Assembly: GCA_951801995.1 (NCBI GenBank)
Contig: CATOOY010000022.1
Coordinates: forward strand, 1-19,531
DNA: 19,531 nt
Source of the DNA: an uncultured Erysipelotrichaceae bacterium
GTDB taxonomy: Bacteria; Bacillota_I; Bacilli_A; RF39; UBA660
Direction: 5' to 3'
This document shows positions 14,033 to 19,531 of this stretch, in pieces (the first letter of the stretch is position 1; each line of letters starts with the position of its first letter). The notes beneath the pieces are model-generated. The model worked only from the letters and a program-made list of their open reading frames with translations. It did not search any database and was not told where the DNA came from. Made by a program: the position numbers and the translations under genes.

Positions 14033-14901
14033 TTTTTTTCTATTTTACATGGTTCCATATGGATTGTAATATAAGATATATTTTCTAATTTTCTCTTTAT
14101 TTTCTTTTCTAACTTTCTTGTAATATTATGTGCATTTAATAAAGATATATTCTCATTCATACTTATTGTCAAGATTAATTTATAATAAGAGCCATATTTT
14201 AATAAAGTAAGAGTATCTATGTGTTTTATTTCTTCTATAGATAAGATAATGTCTTTTAATTTATTTAAATATTCTTGGTTGGTTTCTTGCTCTCCTATTA
14301 AAACACTTAAGTTATCTCTTATAATTTGAAAACCAATGTTTATTATAAATATTCCTACTATTATAGTAGCCAAGATATCTGCATAACCAAAAAGAGAGAC
14401 TATATTTGATAATTGCATAAAGACAACAGATAAAAATACTATAATGGAACTTATTACATCTGTTTTACTTTCTTCTGCACTTGCTATTAAGATCATATTT
14501 TGATATTCTTTTCCTTTTTTCATAATATATGTTGATAATATATATTTTGCGATTACTGTAATGATAGTAATAAACGCTACTAAAAGACTGGGAATTATTC
14601 TCTCTTTGCCTATACTATTTTTTATTACGGAGAAACCAAGACTCATGATAATAATACCTATTATGATACTTGTAATGTATTCTATTTTTCCATGTCCATA
14701 TGGATGTTTTTCATCGGCAGGACGCATACTTATTTTATTCCCTATAATGGCAACTATATCTGTGATTAAATCACTTAAAGAATGAATTCCATCTGCTACT
14801 AAGGCATGTTATACAAAAATTGTACCAAATACTATTTTTACAATAGATAAAAATAAATTGGTAATGATACTTATACACATTACTTTGGTTATTTTATTCA
14901 T
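14029..14901 (-). pseudogene. Cation diffusion facilitator transporter interrupted by an in-frame TAA
   Basis: Read as one frame from ATG 14901, the locus encodes a full-length cation diffusion facilitator of about 290 residues. TM1 is followed by HALVADGIHSLSD (the metal-site TM2 pattern), then DEKHPYGHGKIE, further membrane segments, SAEESKTDVISS (TM5, with Glu at the place usually held by His or Asp) and a cytoplasmic tail. Codon 31 (14811-14809) is TAA, directly before HAL, where the family has a small residue. No frame change occurs. The longest intact part starts at ATG 14727 (232 aa), but it lacks a Shine-Dalgarno and lacks TM1 and TM2. CDF proteins export Zn, Fe, Mn or Co by proton exchange. 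ATG 14901 is 8 bases past the galE stop with a weak Shine-Dalgarno (AGTAGGCGA). This is a nonsense mutation, a sequence error or read-through; loss of function is most likely. Confidence 0.85.
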
Positions 14902-14909
14902 AATATCGC

Positions 14910-15902
14910 CTACTTATTTTTCTTTGCATAGAGATATGCATCTTTACACATATCTTCTATACTTTTTTCTGCTTTCCAATTTAACTTTTTATAAGCAAGA
15001 GTAGGATCTGCATAACAAGCTGCTATATCGCCTTCTCTTCTCTTTTTTATTTTATACGGAATTTTTATTTTGGTTACTTTTTCAAAAATAGAAACAAGTT
15101 CTAAAACACTATATCCTTTTCCAGATCCTAGGTTATATATATGTACTCCTTTTTCTATTTTTTCACATGCTTTACTATGTCCTTTGGCTAGATCTACTAC
15201 ATGAATAAAATCTCTTACTCCTGTTTTATCCTTGGTATCATAATCGTTTCCAAAAATATTTAAATATTCTAATTCTTTGGTTGCTACTTTTATAATATAT
15301 GGCATGAGATTATTGGGAACACCATTTGGATTTTCACCAATTAAACCACTTGGATGTGCTCCTATCGGATTAAAATAGCGAAGTATTGTGATACTAAAAT
15401 CAGGATTGGCTTTGGAGAAATCTTTTAGTATTTCTTCTATCATTTTTTTGGTTGTTCCATATGGATTTGTTGTATGAAGAGGGAAATCTTCTTTGATAGG
15501 AAGTGTTTTTGGTTTTCCATATACTGTTGCACTTGATGAAAATACTATATTTTTACAGTTGGCTTCTTTCATGGCCTCTAGTAAATATATAGTACTTATT
15601 AAATTATTGTCATAATACTTTAGGGGAGCTGTTACAGATTCTCCTACTGCTTTATATCCAGCAAAATGTATTACTGTTTCTATTTTGTTTTCTGTAAAGA
15701 TTTTCTTTAGTAATACTTTATCTCTTATATCTCCTTCATAAAAGAGAAAGTTTTTGTTTGTTATTTGTTTTATTTTTTCTAAAACTTCTTTTTTGGAATT
15801 TGAAAAATTGTCTATTATTACTACTTCATTTTCTTTATTTAATAATTCTACTACGGTGTGACTTCCTAGAAATCCTGTTCCTCCTGTTACTAGTATTTTC
15901 AT
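14910..15902 (-). CDS. galE: UDP-glucose 4-epimerase
   Basis: This extended short-chain dehydrogenase (330 aa) interconverts UDP-glucose and UDP-galactose in the cytosol and supplies galactose for glycans. The NAD-binding GGTGFLGSH is at residues 7-15. DIR (58-60) and HFAGYKAVGES (79-89) follow. SSSATVYG (122-129) carries the catalytic Ser/Thr, and YGTTK holds the Tyr148-Lys152 pair. RYFNPIGAHPSGLIGE and VRDFIHVVDLAKGH are typical of true GalE rather than of other epimerases. The length matches the family (about 330-340). ATG 15902 has a strong Shine-Dalgarno (AGAAGGAGAA). It starts 13 bases after the polA stop and ends 8 bases before the cation-efflux ATG, so the three genes are probably co-transcribed. 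Confidence 0.95.
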   Translation of the reverse strand: MKILVTGGTGFLGSHTVVELLNKENEVVIIDNFSNSKKEVLEKIKQITNKNFLFYEGDIRDKVLLKKIFTENKIETVIHFAGYKAVGESVTAPLKYYDNNLISTIYLLEAMKEANCKNIVFSSSATVYGKPKTLPIKEDFPLHTTNPYGTTKKMIEEILKDFSKANPDFSITILRYFNPIGAHPSGLIGENPNGVPNNLMPYIIKVATKELEYLNIFGNDYDTKDKTGVRDFIHVVDLAKGHSKACEKIEKGVHIYNLGSGKGYSVLELVSIFEKVTKIKIPYKIKKRREGDIAACYADPTLAYKKLNWKAEKSIEDMCKDAYLYAKKNK

Positions 15903-15915
15903 ATTTTTCTCCTTC

Positions 15916-18504
15916 TTATTTTACATCATACCAATTATAAGCACTTTCTTTTTCTACTTTTAATGGTACATTTAATTTATAAGTATTTTCCATAATATCT
16001 TTTACTATTTTTCCTACTTCTTCTTGTTCTTCTTCTTTTACATCAAATATAAGTTCATCATGTACTTGTATAATCATTTTGGATTTCAAATTTCTTTTAT
16101 TAAATTCTTCATAGATTTCTATCATTGCTTTTTTTATGATATCTGCACTTGTCCCTTGAATAGGTGTATTAAGTGCCATTCTTTCTCCACTAGATCGAAT
16201 CATATAGTTTTTATTGGATAGCTCTGGTATAATTCTTTTTCTATTCATTAGTGTTTTTACATACCCATTTTTGTAAGCGTCTTCTATTACTTTATCCATA
16301 TAGTCTTTGATGCCTGGATATGTTTCAAAGTAGGTATCTATAAATTCTTTTGCTTCTCTATTCGATATTCCTATATTTTCGGAAAGTCCATATCCACTAA
16401 TACCATAAATTATCCCAAAATTTACTGCTTTTGCAATTCTTCTTTTTTCTTTATCTACTTCTTCTTGTTTACATTTAAAAATATCGGCTGCTGTTTTGGT
16501 ATGAATATCTTTTTCGTCTTTAAATGCTTTTATAAGCGTATCTACGTTTGCAATAGAAGCAAGTATTCGAAGTTCTATCTGAGAATAGTCAAAGCTCATA
16601 ATGATGGAATTTTCACTTGCAACAAAGGCTTTTCGAATTAATTTTCCCTCTTCATAACGGGTTGGGATATTTTGTAAATTTGGTTCAATAGAGGATAATC
16701 TTCCTGTTCTTGTTAATGTTTGGGTATAAATAGTATGAATTTTCCCATCTTCTAAAATAGCGTGTAATAATCCTTCTATATAAGTAGATTCTATTTTGGT
16801 AAGCATTCTAAAATCTAATACTTTTTGAATAATAGGATGTGTATCTATAATTTTATTTAAAATATCACTTGCTGTAGAATATCCTTTGTTTGTTTTTTTT
16901 CCTGCTTTCAATCCTAATTTTTCAAAAAGAACTTCTCCTAATTGTTTTGGAGATGCGATATTAAATGTACATCCTGCAAGGTTATATATTTCTTTACTTA
17001 ATTCTTCTATTCTTTTACTTAATGTTTCTTTCATTTCTAATAATGTTTCTTTTTGGATATTCGTTCCTGTATATTCCATATCTCCTAAAACATGTGCCAG
17101 TTTCATTTCTATATCATAAAATAAATATTCTATTTCTTCTTCTTTCATTTTCTTTTGAAATTTTTCTTTTGTTTCATATATAAATTTTGCTTTTTTGAGT
17201 ACTAATTCTTCTATTATTTTCTTTTCTGGTTCTTTATATTTTGTTTTTCCAAATATATTTTCATAGAAAGGAATTGCGTAATGAAAGATAGAGGCTAAAT
17301 AGGCAATATCTTCTTTTATATTATAGTCTAATAGATAGGACGCTATCATAGAATCAAATACAATATTTTCTATGTTTATATTGTGCCATTTTAAAGCTGT
17401 AATCATTTTTTTCATATCATAGGTTATTTTGGGATTTTCTTTTAAAAATTTAGGGTTTTGTTTTAATATCTCTAAGGGTACAAAATAAGCTTTATCTTTA
17501 TTATATACACCCATACCTAAAACTTTTCCTGTATGATAATTATGTCCTAGTATTTCTAAATAAACACTTATTTCTCCTTCTATTTCTATTTCGTTTTTGT
17601 CTTTTACTGTGATATATTCTATTTTTTCATTTTTATGTTCCTTTTCTTTTTCTTTTTTTAAGAAAGAATAAAACTCTAATTCTTCATAAATTTCATTTAA
17701 CTTTTGTTTATCTTTTTCTTTATATTTGATGTCTTCTAAACAAATATCCATAGGAACATCTTTGACAATGGTAGCTAAGTGATAACTTAGATATGCTTTT
17801 TCTTTGTCTGTTTCTAATTTTATTCCTGTACTTCCTTTTATTTCATCTAGGTGTTCATAAATTCCATCTAGTGAACCATATTGATGTAAAAGTTTTAGGG
17901 CTGTTTTTTCTCCTATTCCTTTTACTCCTGGAATATTATCAGAGGCATCCCCCATAAGTGCTTTTAGGTCAATTACACGGATAGGGTCTATTCCATATTC
18001 TTCTTTAAATGTGCTTTTGCTATATCTGATATAATCTTTCTGTTTTAATAGTTTCATTTCTACGTCATCACTCATTAATTGTAGTAAATCTTTATCACTA
18101 CTTATGATAACCCCTTGATAATTACTATCTTTGTTACAATATTCAGCAAAGGTACCTATGATATCATCTGCTTCATAATTTTCTATTTCATAATATTTTA
18201 TTCCCATACATGTGAGTAATTTTTGGGCAATAGGAAACTGTTTTTTGAGTTCTTCTGGGGTGTCTAGTCTTCCTCCTTTATAATCTTCATATTCTTTATG
18301 TCTAAATGTTTTTCCTTTATCAAATGCTACTATCATATAAACAGGTTTTTCTTCTGTTACTATTTTATTTATCATATTTACAAAACCAAATAATGCGTTT
18401 GTTGGAAATCCTTTACTATTTTTCATAAAGTTTCCATTATATGCAGTGGCATAGTAACTACGAAATAAAAGATTGTTTCCATCTACTAAAATAATCTTTT
18501 CCAT
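15916..18504 (-). CDS. polA: DNA polymerase I
   Basis: The product (862 aa) has all three Pol I parts and acts in Okazaki-fragment maturation and repair. The N-terminal 5'-3' exonuclease (about 1-290) shows LVDGNNLLFRSYYA, AFDKGKTFRHKEYEDYK, YEADDIIGT, SSDKDLLQL and GDASDNIPGVKGIGEKTA. The 3'-5' exonuclease region (about 300-470) is reduced: the expected Asp-x-Glu is replaced (VYLEIL) and the third motif is not found, so proofreading should be absent, as in B. subtilis Pol I. The polymerase domain has motif A FDYSQIELRIL (Asp639), the O-helix RIAKAVNFGIIYG (Lys692) and motif C VHDELIFD (Asp816). ATG 18504 has a modest Shine-Dalgarno (GTTGGGAT) and an extended -10 promoter close upstream. Confidence 0.97.
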   Translation of the reverse strand: MEKIILVDGNNLLFRSYYATAYNGNFMKNSKGFPTNALFGFVNMINKIVTEEKPVYMIVAFDKGKTFRHKEYEDYKGGRLDTPEELKKQFPIAQKLLTCMGIKYYEIENYEADDIIGTFAEYCNKDSNYQGVIISSDKDLLQLMSDDVEMKLLKQKDYIRYSKSTFKEEYGIDPIRVIDLKALMGDASDNIPGVKGIGEKTALKLLHQYGSLDGIYEHLDEIKGSTGIKLETDKEKAYLSYHLATIVKDVPMDICLEDIKYKEKDKQKLNEIYEELEFYSFLKKEKEKEHKNEKIEYITVKDKNEIEIEGEISVYLEILGHNYHTGKVLGMGVYNKDKAYFVPLEILKQNPKFLKENPKITYDMKKMITALKWHNINIENIVFDSMIASYLLDYNIKEDIAYLASIFHYAIPFYENIFGKTKYKEPEKKIIEELVLKKAKFIYETKEKFQKKMKEEEIEYLFYDIEMKLAHVLGDMEYTGTNIQKETLLEMKETLSKRIEELSKEIYNLAGCTFNIASPKQLGEVLFEKLGLKAGKKTNKGYSTASDILNKIIDTHPIIQKVLDFRMLTKIESTYIEGLLHAILEDGKIHTIYTQTLTRTGRLSSIEPNLQNIPTRYEEGKLIRKAFVASENSIIMSFDYSQIELRILASIANVDTLIKAFKDEKDIHTKTAADIFKCKQEEVDKEKRRIAKAVNFGIIYGISGYGLSENIGISNREAKEFIDTYFETYPGIKDYMDKVIEDAYKNGYVKTLMNRKRIIPELSNKNYMIRSSGERMALNTPIQGTSADIIKKAMIEIYEEFNKRNLKSKMIIQVHDELIFDVKEEEQEEVGKIVKDIMENTYKLNVPLKVEKESAYNWYDVK

Positions 18505-18526
18505 CTTATCCCAACTTTCTTTTTTT

Positions 18527-18535
18527 ATTATAACA
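18527..18535 (-). promoter_or_regulatory. Extended -10 promoter of polA
   Basis: TGTTATAAT (TATAAT at 18532-18527) lies on the minus strand 22 nt before ATG 18504. I find no -35 box at 17 nt, in line with an extended -10 promoter. The downstream leader (GAAAGTTGGGATAAG) closely matches the one at 3558-3590. Confidence 0.65.
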
Positions 18536-18577
18536 TGAATATTGATGATTTTGCTTTATATTTTTATCTGTTTTCTT

Positions 18578-18610
18578 TATATAAAAAATATTAACTGAAA
18601 TGTTAATATT
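18578..18610 (-). terminator. Intrinsic terminator of the tail-collar gene
   Basis: A perfect 9-bp stem (AATATTAAC / GTTAATATT, arms 18602-18610 and 18587-18595) with a 6-nt loop is followed by a T-rich run on the minus strand, 14 bases past the stop codon. Confidence 0.78.
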
Positions 18611-18624
18611 CTTTAAAAATATAA

Positions 18625-19531
18625 TTAATATTTTATAGCATATAATACAGATGTATTGGTAGGTCTTGATGTATATCTTTCTACATTTCTGTATGTTTGT
18701 GTTCCCTGACTCGCTGCTTTGTAGTTTGCCCATGCATTGGAGTTTGAAACACTATAATCCATATTTTTAGCATCTATATATTGATTATTTTGAAATGTTT
18801 GAATTAAATAATCATTACCACTTCCACCTATAATTAAATGGTTATGAATGGTGGCATCTTGATGGGTCCCTACTGAGGAACCACTTCCTTGGTATGAATG
18901 ACCATTGGTTCCTGCACCTCTTAGGAACTCACCTCTTAAATCGGGTACAGCAAAAGTGCTGCTTCCGTTTCCTCCATAATAATTATATCTTCCAAATCCA
19001 CTTTTGATGGCATTTGCTAAATCAGGGTAAGCACTTATGTTATATGTTTTTCCATCACATGCTAAGTATCCTTCTGGTACACTTGTTCCTGCTAGATAAG
19101 TGATGACTGTCCCTGACACTACTTTTTTCTTTTCTAAGGTGTTTACCTGATTTTGCAATGCAGTCTTACTTTGTTCAAGTGTGGTTACTTTTTTCTCTAA
19201 TTCTACTTTACTTTCCTCTAGGGCTTTTACTCTTTCTTCAAAGGCATCTTTATTATCCGTTATTTCTCCTGTTTCGCTATTTATATTACAATTTGTATCT
19301 TTTAGTGTTACTTTTAGTTCAGATACACTTTTACAGGCACAGTATTTATCATTACATATTCCTACTGCTGTATTTCCATTTGAATGTATTTGTAATATTC
19401 CTGTTTTAGGTACTTTTCCTGTGAATTTTAGTATTTTTGTATTATCTTTTTCTAATATAAATTTCCCTTCACTTACTTTGAAATCATATCTTTCTGTTTC
19501 ATCTTTTTTAGACATTTCTTCCATGTAATAT
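18625..19531 (-). CDS. Pilin-module protein with coiled coil and phage tail-collar domain, 5'-partial
   Basis: The frame is open to the right edge (Tyr-Tyr before the first Met at 19524), and no start signal is visible, so the true start lies outside. Numbering from that Met, residues 31-79 match the cysteine module of the pilin-like protein at 273-3425: LKxxGxxPKxG, then AxxI, YCACK against WCAVK, KV, and a final Cys. A coiled coil follows at about 94-134 (ERVKALEESKVELEKKV and so on). Residues 136-299 are a phage tail-collar (Collar) domain: GTVITYLAG, PEGYLACDGKTY, YPDLANAI, FAVPDLRGEFLRG, HNH and RPTNTSVLYAIKY. A prepilin-type N-terminus is expected beyond the edge, because the Tyr-Tyr lines up with IYY of the pilin helix. 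Collar domains form trimeric fibre tips in phages and are also found in bacterial surface proteins. The pilin link is inference. Confidence 0.82.
   Translation of the reverse strand, partial: YYMEEMSKKDETERYDFKVSEGKFILEKDNTKILKFTGKVPKTGILQIHSNGNTAVGICNDKYCACKSVSELKVTLKDTNCNINSETGEITDNKDAFEERVKALEESKVELEKKVTTLEQSKTALQNQVNTLEKKKVVSGTVITYLAGTSVPEGYLACDGKTYNISAYPDLANAIKSGFGRYNYYGGNGSSTFAVPDLRGEFLRGAGTNGHSYQGSGSSVGTHQDATIHNHLIIGGSGNDYLIQTFQNNQYIDAKNMDYSVSNSNAWANYKAASQGTQTYRNVERYTSRPTNTSVLYAIKY

Noticed and set aside
14029..14727. Treating the 232-aa cation-efflux fragment as an intact gene
   Set aside because: It lacks TM1, the TM2 metal-site segment and a Shine-Dalgarno. The missing part is present in the same frame upstream of one TAA.
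18506..18733. 75-codon minus-strand ORF overlapping the end of the tail-collar gene
   Set aside because: It is in a different frame from the collar domain, spans the terminator and polA promoter, and has low-complexity composition.
18625..19531. Reading the tail-collar gene as evidence of a prophage
   Set aside because: No other phage genes are in the window, housekeeping genes follow directly, and the N-terminal module matches a chromosomal pilin-like protein. The region to the right would be needed to decide fully.

Overview
The window is very A+T-rich DNA from a low-G+C Bacillota, most likely an uncultured gut-type member of the Bacilli or a neighbouring lineage. The reasons are the Firmicutes-type Shine-Dalgarno sites, a T-box leader on serS, and two endospore genes (spoIVA and a SpoVIF-family gene). 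The standard bacterial code fits all genes, with no sign of UGA read as Trp. Every gene I accept lies on the minus strand, so the window is described below from its right end (upstream) to its left end (downstream). No tRNA, rRNA, insertion sequence or CRISPR array was seen.

Right end, about 14.0-19.5 kb. A 5'-truncated gene encodes a cysteine-containing module like that of the pilin at the left end, then a coiled coil and a phage tail-collar domain. A terminator follows. Next comes the tightly packed run polA - galE - cation-efflux gene; the last gene is interrupted by an in-frame TAA.

Middle, about 11.7-14.0 kb. A GNAT-like gene and serS each have a good sigma-A-type promoter placed in the 3' end of the preceding gene. 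serS is controlled by a T-box leader with a UCU (Ser) specifier. After the serS terminator comes a small complete-looking transcription unit (-10 box, strong Shine-Dalgarno, ATG, terminator). Its reading frame closes after 7 codons, but a protein-like frame continues if one nucleotide is skipped.

About 7.0-11.7 kb. A MoxR-type AAA+ ATPase is followed 11 bases later by a 926-residue protein with a transglutaminase-like Cys-His-Asp set, a membrane segment and a DUF4129-like tail. This resembles the MoxR/DUF58/TgpA locus, but no DUF58 gene is present. A lipoprotein with two related domains and a 69-residue membrane-anchored basic protein follow, each as its own unit.

Left end, 0-7 kb. A CapA-family phosphoesterase, spoVIF and spoIVA lie between compact terminators, several of which overlap stop codons. 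Then comes a 1050-residue type IV pilin-like protein. It joins a prepilin N-terminus to BspA-type leucine-rich repeats and to a homogenised 495-bp (165-residue) repeat array. The start of a second lipoprotein gene runs off the left edge.

The most interesting theme is a pair of pilin-scaffold proteins at the two ends that share one cysteine module but carry unrelated binding modules. The second is the reduced MoxR-transglutaminase pair.
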